A stretch of DNA of 64,000 nt from Candidatus Roseilinea sp. (GTDB taxonomy: Bacteria > Chloroflexota > Anaerolineae > J036 > Brachytrichaceae), in contig BPHV01000004.1 in the NCBI GenBank assembly GCA_026003755.1, positions 124,001 through 188,000 on the forward strand, written 5' to 3'. The notes under the pieces are model-generated. The model was given only the letters and a program-made list of their open reading frames with translations, was not told the DNA's origin and searched no databases. Below, piece after piece: positions 36,896-46,095 of the stretch. The position numbers and the translations under genes were made by a program. Each line of letters begins with the position of its first letter. Within the stretch, counting starts at the first letter, position 1.

Positions 36896-39800
36896 GAACG
36901 AACTTCCTTTTCGCTTCGCGCTACGCTTTGGACCGCCTCCGCCGGGATCTCGAAAAACCGCGTCGCGACGATCTCGCGCTTGGCATGGTCCAATCGTACC
37001 GCGGGATTCTGGATGCGCACGAGCTCCGGGTTCGGGCCGAGCGGATCCCACACGACGTAGAGCCAATAGGTCTCGGCAAGTTGCTGTGCTTTATACCACT
37101 CGTTGGTCGTGAGGCGCACGGGCTGGCCGCGCATCCGTCCCTTGACCTCGACGCGCTTCACGAGCACCTCGCCGGTCGCTTCGTCCAAGATTCGGTGGGC
37201 GCGGATGTCGAAGCCGAGCTTCAGGTGCCCCACGCGCTCGATGCGATCCTCGGGGAAGCCTTCCTCCTTGAGCGCGGCAACCACCATGTCCTCGGCGGCC
37301 AGCTCGCTCTGCCTTCGGACGTTGGGGTCGAGTTCATCCGCGAGGTCCGCAAGCTGGCTTTCCGTGTCCGCGCTGGTAGGCAAGACGATGGCCGTGGCCA
37401 GGTGGCGCACGGGGCCGGTGTGGGCGACTTCCAACCGATCGAGCCCGCCGAGTCGCTCCTCGCGCTGGCGTTGCAGTTCCTCCACGTACTTGCGCGCTTC
37501 GTCCGCCGACAGCTTGTACTCGGGCTTCGCCGTCGCCTCCGCCGCGAGCAGCATGGCCCGCTCCTGGGCTCGCTTGATCCGGGCATCGAAGGAGCGCTGC
37601 AGATACTCCCGGCAGATGCGGGCGAAGCGCTGGCGCTCTTGCTGGCAGCGTGCGCGACATTGCTGTAGGTAATCTTTCTTGAGGAAGTCGGAGGCCGCGT
37701 GGGTGTCGACGGGATCAACTGCGGACGGTGGGTTGGCCAGAGGTGGCAAGTTGAGCAGGATGTCGCTTGGGACGATTTCGAACTGCCCCCGTTGCTCTCG
37801 GACGGCTACCAGCTCGCCGTGGAGCGACACGTTGTTTCCCCTGGAGTCCTTGCCGCGAATGGTGATCTCGAAGAAGTGGAGCCGGTACGGCTCGGTCGTG
37901 AGCGGGTCTACGTAGAACCCAACACCTCCTTGAAGGGACGCCAGCTTCTCGTTGAGTTTTTCGTCAACCGCCGCATACAAGGGATGCCCCGGCCCCATCA
38001 GCACGGCATCCAGATGGTCGGGCTGCTCGAGGTGGTGCTTGTGGAACGTGACCTTGCGGTAGGAAGGATCGGCCTTGCCGAGGCGGTGGACCGACCGAAG
38101 CCGGTCGGAACGCAGGTCGGCTAATACGTGCTCGATACGCCAGAGGCCGTCGGCCCTCGGCTCGACGCGCAGGCCGATTTCCTTGGCCGCGGCGATGAAC
38201 TGCGCCTCTACGTAGCGGGGCATCAGCCGCTTCTCCTCGACCTCGAGGTTACGGCGCTGGAATCCGCTGAAGTCCACGTGGCTCCGGGCGAGAGCGATGC
38301 CCGTGGCCTCTTCGTACTCCTTCAATTTGGCCGGATCGATGCGGTCGATCTGGTCGAGGTATTCATCCAGCCGGCGGGGATCGTAGGCCGCCTCCCTGAG
38401 CATGTCCGGGAGGTTCACGTCGTTCAGCGACAGGACCTCGCCGATGACGTCGAAGACCCGTCCTTCCAGGGCCTCGTTCATCCTGTCGAGCTTCTCGAGG
38501 AGGCGATGCAGGATACGCCCCTCGACGATGGGCTGACCGTCCTCGGAATCCGTGGCCACGAAGTTGAAGGCGTAAACGTCGCGATCTTGGCCGATCCGAT
38601 GAATGCGCCCCAAGCGTTGCTCCAGGCGCGTGGGATTCCACGGCATGTCGTAGTTGATCATCAGGTGGCAGAACTGAAGGTTGATGCCTTCGCCGGCGGC
38701 TTCGGTCGCCACGCAGATTTGGGCGGCAGTGCGGAACTGCTCCTGCGCTCGCTTGCGTTCGTGGGGATTCATGCCGCCATGGATCTCGCAGGTGCTGTAG
38801 CCCCAGCGCTCGAGGTGCGCGCGCACGTAGGCGAGCGTGTCGCGGTGCTCGGTGAAGACGAGGAGCTTGCCCCGGCCATCCTTGAGCTCGGCAAACTGCG
38901 CCTCGCCCAGGCACTTCTTGAGGGCGGCCAACTTGGAATCGTTCGCCTGCTCGCGCACCCGGCGGGCCTGCTCGACGAGTTCCTTGAGAGCGGCGATTTC
39001 GGCCCTAAGCTGCTCCAGTTCCAGCGCCGCCGTGTACTCATTGACGAGCCGGTCGCGGACCTCGTCATCGAGGTCGTCTTCATCCTGCTCCGCGTCGGGC
39101 AGGCGTCCTTGAAGAGCTGCAAGGCGCTTGGCCCGCTGGGCCGGGGAAAGGCCCTCCAGCTCATCCAGCAGGTCCTGCTGCTTCTTGAGCCGCCGTTTCA
39201 GGGATTCGTGAATGGCGCAGGTCGAACTGACCAGACGCCGCTGGAGGACCGTGCGCGTGAGCGCGGCCGATGACCCCCGCTTGCCGCTCTGCTGGGGGAT
39301 GAACTCGTTGATGTAGGCCGTGACGGACTTGTAGAGGGCGTACTCCTCGCTATTGAGGCAGAAGGTCACGGTCTTGGCAAGCCGGTCGGAAAACAGCCGC
39401 TTGCCGTTCAAATCGCGCAAGTCCTCCTTGAGCCGGCGCAGACACCAGGGGGAACTCCTGCCGAGCTTCAGCACCTCTCTGCGGATTGCGCTTGCCTCTT
39501 GCGCCAAGCGATGGGGCTCCGGGAAAAGGTCGGGATCCACGAGGCGGAGAAAGTGCGCAAACCGGTCCTCGTTTCCATGGTGGGGGGTTGCGGTCAGGAG
39601 CAACACATGGTCGGCCGATTCGGAAAGGCGCTTGGCCAATTGGTACCGCTTGGTCTCGGCCACTTCGTCGCTGCGTCCCGAGGAAGACTTGGTATAGGCC
39701 GAGCACTTGTGGGCTTCGTCAATGACAACGAGGTCCCACCTCTGCTGCCACACCCGCTCGCGCACGTCGTCCTGCTTCGCGTAGTCGATGGAGGCGATGA

Positions 39801-40419
39801 CCTGCGACGAGCGCTGCCATGGGTTCGTGAGCTGCTGCTGGTCCACGGCGGAGAAGATGATGTCAAACGACTCGCCGAACCACCGGAGCATCTCGTCTTG
39901 CCATTGAATCGTGAGGGGCGCAGGGCAGAGGATGAGCACGCGCTCGATAGCCTGCCGCAGTTTCAACTCCTTGATCAGGAGACCGGCCATGATGGTCTTC
40001 CCGGCCCCCGGGTCGTCGGCGAGCAAGAAGCGCAGGCGCGGCTGCGGCAGCATGGCCTGGTAAACGGCCTCGATCTGGTGCGGCAGCGTACGGATGCCCG
40101 AGAGGCTTACCGCGAACTGCCGGTCGTGCGCGTAGGCCAAGCGTATGCGGGCCGATTCGACCAAGAGACGCAGCCGTTCTGCGTCCACGGGCTCGATCGC
40201 CGTCGGCGCTTCCAGGTCCGTGCCACAGAGTGACGCCGCTTCTGCAGGCGAGATGACTGTCTCCTCGAGCGTGCCGTCGGGCAGCCGGACGCGGCACTCG
40301 TAGCCCGCCGAGCCGTCGGCGCCGAGGGCCCGAACATCCTCCAGGATCACGGGCACGTCGAAGTGCCCCGGCAGGGAGATCTGCCGTCCGATCTGCGTTG
40401 AAAGGCGATTCTCAGCCAT
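36892..40419 (-). CDS. SNF2-family helicase with C-terminal DUF3883-like domain
   Basis: The 1175-residue protein has the SF2 motifs: DDPGAGKTIMAGLLIKEL as motif I, LVVIDEAHKCS as motif II, LLLTATPHHG as motif III and QRLGRIHRIGQ as motif VI. The end has KRVEVKGRMRGQPVRLTTNE and AETYWLYVVWDP, the pattern of DUF3883, a predicted nuclease-like or methylation-sensing domain. It is the first gene of the operon. The frame opens at 40464, but ATG 40419 (MAENRLSTQI) is the best start. A GGAGG lies 18 bases upstream, which is far for a ribosome site, so start use is unclear. Intact. Confidence 0.9.
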   Translation of the reverse strand: MAENRLSTQIGRQISLPGHFDVPVILEDVRALGADGSAGYECRVRLPDGTLEETVISPAEAASLCGTDLEAPTAIEPVDAERLRLLVESARIRLAYAHDRQFAVSLSGIRTLPHQIEAVYQAMLPQPRLRFLLADDPGAGKTIMAGLLIKELKLRQAIERVLILCPAPLTIQWQDEMLRWFGESFDIIFSAVDQQQLTNPWQRSSQVIASIDYAKQDDVRERVWQQRWDLVVIDEAHKCSAYTKSSSGRSDEVAETKRYQLAKRLSESADHVLLLTATPHHGNEDRFAHFLRLVDPDLFPEPHRLAQEASAIRREVLKLGRSSPWCLRRLKEDLRDLNGKRLFSDRLAKTVTFCLNSEEYALYKSVTAYINEFIPQQSGKRGSSAALTRTVLQRRLVSSTCAIHESLKRRLKKQQDLLDELEGLSPAQRAKRLAALQGRLPDAEQDEDDLDDEVRDRLVNEYTAALELEQLRAEIAALKELVEQARRVREQANDSKLAALKKCLGEAQFAELKDGRGKLLVFTEHRDTLAYVRAHLERWGYSTCEIHGGMNPHERKRAQEQFRTAAQICVATEAAGEGINLQFCHLMINYDMPWNPTRLEQRLGRIHRIGQDRDVYAFNFVATDSEDGQPIVEGRILHRLLEKLDRMNEALEGRVFDVIGEVLSLNDVNLPDMLREAAYDPRRLDEYLDQIDRIDPAKLKEYEEATGIALARSHVDFSGFQRRNLEVEEKRLMPRYVEAQFIAAAKEIGLRVEPRADGLWRIEHVLADLRSDRLRSVHRLGKADPSYRKVTFHKHHLEQPDHLDAVLMGPGHPLYAAVDEKLNEKLASLQGGVGFYVDPLTTEPYRLHFFEITIRGKDSRGNNVSLHGELVAVREQRGQFEIVPSDILLNLPPLANPPSAVDPVDTHAASDFLKKDYLQQCRARCQQERQRFARICREYLQRSFDARIKRAQERAMLLAAEATAKPEYKLSADEARKYVEELQRQREERLGGLDRLEVAHTGPVRHLATAIVLPTSADTESQLADLADELDPNVRRQSELAAEDMVVAALKEEGFPEDRIERVGHLKLGFDIRAHRILDEATGEVLVKRVEVKGRMRGQPVRLTTNEWYKAQQLAETYWLYVVWDPLGPNPELVRIQNPAVRLDHAKREIVATRFFEIPAEAVQSVARSEKEVRS

Positions 40420-40454
40420 GCTTTTATTTATACAGAACCTCCAATTTAGAAATA

Positions 40455-40570
40455 TAGTTTGCACTAATTATATTACTGTTAATATTTTCTATCAACATAC
40501 GATTTCAGGCGCTTAGCTTGCAGTGACTATATCATTGTTAAGTTTGCCTGTCAAGATCCGATTTTAGGCC
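40455..40570. repeat. Two imperfect 59-bp AT-rich tandem repeats upstream of the defence operon
   Basis: Unit 1 (40455-40513) and unit 2 (40514-40570) align without gaps: both begin TAGYTTGCA, have a TATAT/TGTTAA stretch in the middle, then TCAA and GATTTYAGGC. About 70 percent of positions agree. They lie just before the helicase start in the only clearly AT-rich gap of the window. A doubled operator or promoter is possible. Confidence 0.7.
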
Positions 40571-41049
40571 GACAGAAACGTGGGCGACCTTTTCTGCAGC
40601 GGGAGCAACATAGGGGACATGAAACCATCCACCGTATCCAGCCATGTGCAGCAGCGCGAACAGTTCCCGGCCCTGGCCGCCCAGGCCTATACGGCGAAGG
40701 CCTGGGCGGAGAGACAACCGGACGCGCTGTAGGCCGGCGGAGCGCAGGCCGTTGCGGAAGCGGTGCGAGGGCTGCCTCAGGCTGAGGCGGCGGCGCCGGC
40801 GAGCGACTTTGCCGAGAATGCGGGGCGCATGCGTGATGCAGCGTTCCGCGCGCAAGGGCTGCCGATTGGCAGCGGCGTGGTGGAGCGCGGCTGCAGGACG
40901 GTGATACGGCGACGTTTGTGTCGGGGCTGGGAACGACGGTGGCATGCGGCGGCCATGCTCGCCGCCTGGTGTGAACTGCACAGCAATCGGCTAGACGCCG
41001 CAATCCGTCAGTGCCACCGGCGGTGACTGTCACAAATCCGCGCTACACC
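40570..41049 (+). mobile_element. ISKra4-derived element, copy B
   Basis: This is the longest copy (about 480 bp). Its right end is TGTCACAAATCCGCGCTACACC; the left end has lost the outer GGTGTAGCG and starts at GACAGAAACGTGGGCGACC. It contains a broken transposase frame, 40619-41026, with an internal TAG at 40729-40731. The surviving C-terminal part reads LPIGSGVVERGCRTVIRRRL, an ISKra4-type motif. It directly follows the two 59-bp repeats and closes the island on its right side. Confidence 0.72.
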
Positions 41050-41054
41050 CTGGC

Positions 41055-41330
41055 CTGCTCTCTCACCAAAATCCCGGCCAGTGGCGAGAAGATCCGCATC
41101 GAAAGTTGCTGAACTTCCTCAAGACCGAGATGCCCGAGGAATTCAAAAAGATCCGCTTCGGCGCGATCGCCACGCCCAACCTGAACGGCAACCACCTCAG
41201 CGACGCGCCGGCCGCCTAGGTAGGCTGCATCGGCATCGCGCCCGGCGGCAACATCAACTACGTCACCGGCCATGCCATCTTCGAGGCGCCCCACGGCACC
41301 GCACCCAAATACGCCAATCGCAGTCATGCT
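41055..41330 (+). pseudogene. Isocitrate dehydrogenase remnant with internal deletion
   Basis: The start reads [14 protein letters not shown], the typical N-terminal stretch of NADP isocitrate dehydrogenases. It then jumps to a C-terminal stretch: [31 protein letters not shown], then a TAG where Gln would fit, then [17 protein letters not shown] and [11 protein letters not shown]. The roughly 900 bp between them are missing. The gene is cut beside IS copy B. No intact isocitrate dehydrogenase gene is in the window. Confidence 0.7.
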
Positions 41331-41435
41331 TTTTTGCCCATGTCCGGTTGTTTTATCTGAACATCCACATGCAACACAGGCCGGGGCACAAGCGGGCGAA
41401 ACACCCTGCTTGTGCCCCGGCGGTGCGTATTCCTT

Positions 41436-44366
41436 TCAGGGCTTTCGCACGATTGGCGCGAATACACGACGCAGGTTCTGGAACTCAAACGCGCCGGTGT
41501 CGGCGTGGAGCGTGCCGCTGGGCCGCGGTTGGCCGAGTTGATCAATGCCGGCCAGGAAAGCGTACGGCACCCGATCGTGCAGATCGCTGCCCAACGCTGT
41601 GGGGTGATACCAGGTGCCGCTCGGCGCGTGGAAGGTCAACGGCAGCAACTTCACGTTGGCCGCGTTGTTCAGGGCGCCGCTGCCGACGAAGAAAACGCTG
41701 CAGCTCCCGTCATCGCTCACGCTGGCATCGCTATTGACCACGCTGCCGCCCTGATTGAGGCAGTTGCCGCCGCTGTTGTGCGCCAAGGCTACCGCCCGCA
41801 GGGAGAGATTGGCTCCGACCAGCCCCACCCCTGCGCCGGTGTTGCTGGCCACGGTGGTGTGGGTCAAGTATGCGGTGCCGGTCAGCACCATGCCTTGCGG
41901 CCCGACCGCTCCGGTATATCCGTTGCCGCTCACCGTGGCGTTAAGCAGATGCGTCTCGGCCGCGCCGTAGGTGTTGATGCCTGAGCCATACGCCGCTTGG
42001 TTGTGGATCACCGAGGCGCGCTGCAGGCGCACCACCGCGCCGTTGTTCACTCCACCGCCTCCGCCCACGACAGCGCTGGGGTTGGACACGCTTACCACGC
42101 GGTTATCACGGATGACGATCTCCTCGGCATCCACTACGCCAGAGCTGCCGACGCCAAGTCCGGCCCCGCCGCTGGCGTTGTCGCCCATCGTCAGATTACC
42201 GGAGATCACCACGCCGCGCAGCCATGCTTGGCCACCATCAACGTTTATCCCCCCCACGTAAGCCGGGTTACTCGTCGCCAACGCTGTGTTGCTCAGCACC
42301 TGGGTGGCAGTGAGCCACAGTTTGGCATTGCTGCCAATCAACGCCGCGCCGCCGTTGGCATACCATACGGCTTCCACGCGGTTCTCGCGTAACACCGAAT
42401 GAGAGATGTGGAACTCTCCCCCGTAGCGCATGAGCGCCCCACCTGCACCACTCGGCGCGCTCACCACATTGCCCGCGATCAGGCCGGCCGTGACGACCAC
42501 CGTGCCGTCCCCGGACCACGCTCCGGCCTGGGCATAGACGGATCCTGTGGCGACATTGCCGGTGACGGTGATGGCGCGCGCAAACACAGCGGCAGAGCCG
42601 TTATCCACAAATCCACCACCGTTCAATGCGGTATTGGTGCTCACTTGGGTATGGGTGATGTAGAGCGCGCCATCCACGCCGAATCCTCCACCATTGGCAA
42701 ATTGTGTTCCGGTGATGACGTTGCCGTAAACCCAGGCGTCTTCCACATGCGCCACGCCCCAGTTCACATACATGCCGCCGCCCAGCGTGCCGGCCGAGGA
42801 AGCGGAGGAAGACCCCGCGCTGTTCCCCGCGATTTGGGTTCGCCGCACCCACACGTCGCCGCCGGTATGCACGCCGGCCCCACCACCGAAACGAAAGCCA
42901 AACAGCGCGTTGCCTTCCACGACGGCGTCCTCAATCACACCGGCAGGAACCGCAACAGCGCTCACCCCGCCGCCAAATCCGTTGGTGTTGTCGGTCGAGG
43001 GGCCGATGTAGCGCGCCGCATTCTCGCGCACCTGCGTCCCCTGCGTCATGGTGAAGGCTACGCCCTGGCCGAAGAATGCACCGCCGCCAAAGACGGTGGG
43101 GGTGACCACGCCCGGCGACGAAGCCGCGCTGGCCGTGGCGGTATTGTGGGATACGTGGCCCCCGTTGAGGGTCACCACAGGCGGCAGATAGCCGGGTGGG
43201 TAGTACGACAACCCTGCGGCCAAGCCACCCCCCAGGGCATTTTGCGTCGCACTCAGCACGTTGCCCGAGATCACCGTGCTGCCCGTGATGAGAGCGCGCA
43301 CGCCCTGCAACAGCGCCACGCCGCCGCCATAGGCAGACACGCCGCCTTCCGAGATGTTGCCCTCCACCGTCGCTTGATCCATCAGGACATCAGCCGGCGT
43401 GTTGTCCAGCCGCAACGCCACGATGCCGCCGCCTTGCGCCTCGGCGCCGGGTGCGTTCTGCTGCACCCGGTTGGCGCGCACTTCGCTCTGCGAGATGATC
43501 AGCGAGCCAGTGATGACGCCCAAGCCGCCGCCGCCGGCATGGCCATAGTAGCCACCGCTCAGCACTGCGCTGTTGCCCAGCACAAACGACTGCACCACCG
43601 TCAGCGGGCCGCTGCTCCATATCCCGCCGCCGCCCAGCACCCAATCCACCTGATCGGTGCCGCTCAGCCCAACCGTGTTCGAGATCACCTGCGCCCTGCT
43701 GAGGGCTAATGCGCCCCCTTCGCGAACGCACACCCCACCGCCGGCGTAGGCTGCCGCGTTCTCTTGCAGCGTCGCCTGGCTCAACAGCGCGCTCACCCCC
43801 GCCTGGACGCGCAGCGCGCCGCCCCCGACCGCGCACTTAATTTGATCCTGGTTGCCGCTGAAAGTGTCGGTAGTGAGGCCAATGCGCAAATCGCCGCCCG
43901 AAACGCGAACGCGATCCAAGGTGAACGCCCCGCTGCCGGAAGGATCGGCGTATACGTCAAAGGCGCGGTCGAAGAGGGCGCGCACCACGATGTCAACCGG
44001 ACCTTGGACAGTAAGCGTGCCGCTCACCGTCCCCACGAAGACGTCGAGATCGCCGTCTTCGTTGTGGTCGTTATCTAGGCCGCTCACAGTGCGCGTGATG
44101 AACACCGTGGTCACACCAGGGTCAAACACGATGACATCATCGTCCAAAGAGCCAAGCGCTTGACATCCCGCAAACGGGTTATTCGTGTTCGCGGTTTGAA
44201 CTGCCTCGCGCAGCGAGCAATCACTGGTTGCGCCGGCGTCGAAGCGATCGAACCCCAGCGTCACCGTGATCGTGCCGGCGTGCGCGGGTTGAGCGCCTAA
44301 CCACACAGCAGCACACAAACCACCGATGAGGCCACAAACGAAATGAGAGAGTGTTTTCAGTTTCAT
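41436..44366 (-). CDS. Secreted right-handed beta-helix repeat protein
   Basis: The 976-residue product has a signal peptide (residues 1-30, cut near AHA) and then the CSLREAVQTANTN segment common in choice-of-anchor Q proteins. Many short repeats of about 25 residues with GGGG, NTA and V..N patterns form a parallel beta-helix. Near the end is the LNQGGSVVNSD to FEFQN region seen in this group, and the last residues VFAPIVRKP form a short basic tail after a hydrophobic run. Start ATG 44366 has AAGGAGAGGAG just upstream. It probably acts at the cell surface. No catalytic residues were recognised. Confidence 0.85.
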   Translation of the reverse strand: MKLKTLSHFVCGLIGGLCAAVWLGAQPAHAGTITVTLGFDRFDAGATSDCSLREAVQTANTNNPFAGCQALGSLDDDVIVFDPGVTTVFITRTVSGLDNDHNEDGDLDVFVGTVSGTLTVQGPVDIVVRALFDRAFDVYADPSGSGAFTLDRVRVSGGDLRIGLTTDTFSGNQDQIKCAVGGGALRVQAGVSALLSQATLQENAAAYAGGGVCVREGGALALSRAQVISNTVGLSGTDQVDWVLGGGGIWSSGPLTVVQSFVLGNSAVLSGGYYGHAGGGGLGVITGSLIISQSEVRANRVQQNAPGAEAQGGGIVALRLDNTPADVLMDQATVEGNISEGGVSAYGGGVALLQGVRALITGSTVISGNVLSATQNALGGGLAAGLSYYPPGYLPPVVTLNGGHVSHNTATASAASSPGVVTPTVFGGGAFFGQGVAFTMTQGTQVRENAARYIGPSTDNTNGFGGGVSAVAVPAGVIEDAVVEGNALFGFRFGGGAGVHTGGDVWVRRTQIAGNSAGSSSASSAGTLGGGMYVNWGVAHVEDAWVYGNVITGTQFANGGGFGVDGALYITHTQVSTNTALNGGGFVDNGSAAVFARAITVTGNVATGSVYAQAGAWSGDGTVVVTAGLIAGNVVSAPSGAGGALMRYGGEFHISHSVLRENRVEAVWYANGGAALIGSNAKLWLTATQVLSNTALATSNPAYVGGINVDGGQAWLRGVVISGNLTMGDNASGGAGLGVGSSGVVDAEEIVIRDNRVVSVSNPSAVVGGGGGVNNGAVVRLQRASVIHNQAAYGSGINTYGAAETHLLNATVSGNGYTGAVGPQGMVLTGTAYLTHTTVASNTGAGVGLVGANLSLRAVALAHNSGGNCLNQGGSVVNSDASVSDDGSCSVFFVGSGALNNAANVKLLPLTFHAPSGTWYHPTALGSDLHDRVPYAFLAGIDQLGQPRPSGTLHADTGAFEFQNLRRVFAPIVRKP

Positions 44367-44481
44367 TCTCCTCTCCTTAGAAGATAGGTATTAATTGGAT
44401 CAGCAAAAAAGGCATAACTGCGGGTAGACTTGATTCAGTTGACCCATTCGCCCCGTGCAGATTTGCCAATGTCCAGTCTCC

Positions 44482-45543
44482 TTAGCTACTACAGTTGCTA
44501 TAGAGGCAATAAGCCGATGAGGCGCGGCGGACCAGGTGTGTGGACACGCTGATCGTCACGCGCGGCAGCTCAGGCGTGCACACACGCTCGATCAACTGGC
44601 GCACGCCCAGCCGTCCTAGCCAGGCTTTAGGGACATGCACCGTGGTGAGAGCTGGTTGCACCTCGCTGGCTAGCGCTATATCGTCGAAGCCAACGATAGA
44701 GAGTTCACCCGGCACGCTTAAGCCCATATCCCGCGCTGCGTTCAACACGCCGATGGCCGTGTCATCATTCACCACAAACACGCCGGTGACATGTGGCGCG
44801 CGCTGAAGCAAGCGCTTGAGCGACTCATAGCCGGCCTCACGAGTCATCACGTCATCTTCGACATAGGTCTCCAGGCCAAGGCTGCGCGTGGTCTGAAGAT
44901 AAGCCTGGCGCCGCTCTAAAACATCAGGCGGCGAATTCGGATTCGAGCCGATCAAGCCGATATGGCGATGGCCCAGCGCGAAAAGGTGGCGAACCGCCAC
45001 TGCAGCGCCGTTGAAGTTGTCAATCAGCACGCTATCGAAAGGATAAGCCGGCGCGTAGCTATCTACCAGGACGATCGGTTTGTTCATCCACACCCGCAAT
45101 AGCGGCTCCATAATTCCAGTGATGTTCGTCCCCAAAATCAACAGACCGTCCACCGCCTGATCCTCGATCATGCGCGGCCAAGCTAGCGGCTGGTTGCTGC
45201 GATCCACCTCTACCGTGGCCAACATAAGGTTGAGGCGTCGCAATCGGCACTCCTGCTCCACACCCGCCTGGATAGGGGAGAAGAAGGGATTGAACGTCAT
45301 CGGCGACACGCCTGGGTCCAGCTTGACCAGCAGACCTATCGTGGATAACCCGTGGCCGTTACGGCTGTAGGTGCGCCGATAGCCGAGCTGCTCGGCAGCT
45401 CGCAACACCTTCTCGCGCGTTTCCGGCATGATGTTCGGCCGATGGTTCAGCGCCTGCGAAGCGGTTCCTATCGAAACGCCAGCCAACTCAGCTACTTGTC
45501 GCAGGGTCGGTCGCCGGTGATTTGTTTGATGGCGTCGGCTCAT
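44482..45543 (-). CDS. LacI-family transcriptional regulator
   Basis: The 353-residue protein has a LacI helix-turn-helix at residues 13-55 (TLRQVAELAGVSIGTASQAL) with the hinge EKVLRAAEQLGYR, then a periplasmic-binding-protein-like core (SIVGFDDIAL, TTVHVPKAWLGR). It binds DNA as a dimer and senses a sugar-like ligand that cannot be named. No sugar transporter or hydrolase gene lies nearby, so its targets are elsewhere. It follows the beta-helix gene in the opposite-facing sense of transcription order, 115 bp apart and on the same strand. Confidence 0.93.
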   Translation of the reverse strand: MSRRHQTNHRRPTLRQVAELAGVSIGTASQALNHRPNIMPETREKVLRAAEQLGYRRTYSRNGHGLSTIGLLVKLDPGVSPMTFNPFFSPIQAGVEQECRLRRLNLMLATVEVDRSNQPLAWPRMIEDQAVDGLLILGTNITGIMEPLLRVWMNKPIVLVDSYAPAYPFDSVLIDNFNGAAVAVRHLFALGHRHIGLIGSNPNSPPDVLERRQAYLQTTRSLGLETYVEDDVMTREAGYESLKRLLQRAPHVTGVFVVNDDTAIGVLNAARDMGLSVPGELSIVGFDDIALASEVQPALTTVHVPKAWLGRLGVRQLIERVCTPELPRVTISVSTHLVRRASSAYCLYSNCSS

Positions 45544-45599
45544 CGCTCTGGTAAGTCACGATTCAGACGGTGATCATTTCATTGAATATTTCATGTAGG

Positions 45600-45626
45600 A
45601 TTTTAACACAGAAGGCGACTTGTCAA
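45600..45626 (-). promoter_or_regulatory. Candidate sigma70-like promoter of the LacI gene
   Basis: On the minus strand TTGACA (45621-45626) and TAAAAT (45600-45605) are 15 bp apart, which is short of the usual 17. A direct repeat ATTTCAT-TGAAT-ATTTCAT lies between it and the start. A perfect LacI-type palindrome was not found. Confidence 0.45.
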
Positions 45627-45643
45627 CCGACGATGGGCCATGG

Positions 45644-46056
45644 GGTGTAGCGCAGATTTGTGGGCGACCTTTCCCGGCCCTGGTCACCCAGGCCTATACG
45701 GCGAAGGCCTGGGCGGAGAGACAACCGGACGCGCTGTGGGCCGGTGGAGCGCGGGCCGTTGCGGAAGCGGTGCGAGGGCTGCCTCAGGCTGAGGCGGCAG
45801 CGCCGGCGAGCGACTTTGCCGAGAATGCGGGGCGCATGCGTGATGCAGCGTTCCGCGCGCAAGGGCTGCCGATTGGCAGCGGCGTGGTGGAGCGCGGCTG
45901 CAAGACGGTGATACGGCTGCGTTTGTGTCGGGGCTGGGAACGACGGCGGCATGCTGCGGCCATGCTCGCCGCCTGGTGTGAACTGCACAGCAATCGGCTA
46001 GACGCCGCAATCCGTCAGTGCCGCCGGCGGTGACTGTCACAAATCCGCGCTACACC
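45644..46056 (+). mobile_element. ISKra4-derived element, copy C
   Basis: This 413-bp copy has both ends: GGTGTAGCGCAGATTTGTG (left) and CACAAATCCGCGCTACACC (right), inverted with one mismatch. It carries 130 intact codons of a transposase C-terminus (LPIGSGVVERGCKTVIRLRL), but lacks the catalytic start and the leader sequence present in copy B. It is thus a non-autonomous deletion derivative. It lies between the LacI promoter and the S9 peptidase gene. Confidence 0.75.
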
Positions 46057-46095
46057 CACAGCCACATGTGTAAGGTGCGTTAGCCTCAGGCGATA

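Noticed and set aside
28489-40464. Assignment of the island to BREX type 3 or DISARM
   Set aside because: No PglZ, BrxA/BrxC/BrxF, DrmA/DrmB or PLD-type gene could be found on either strand of the island.
40455-40570. CRISPR array
   Set aside because: Only two units, 59 bp each, adjacent without spacers, and no cas gene in the window.
42399-43709. A 436-codon plus-strand frame opposite the beta-helix gene
   Set aside because: It is low-complexity His/Arg/Ala text, an antisense shadow of the repetitive beta-helix.
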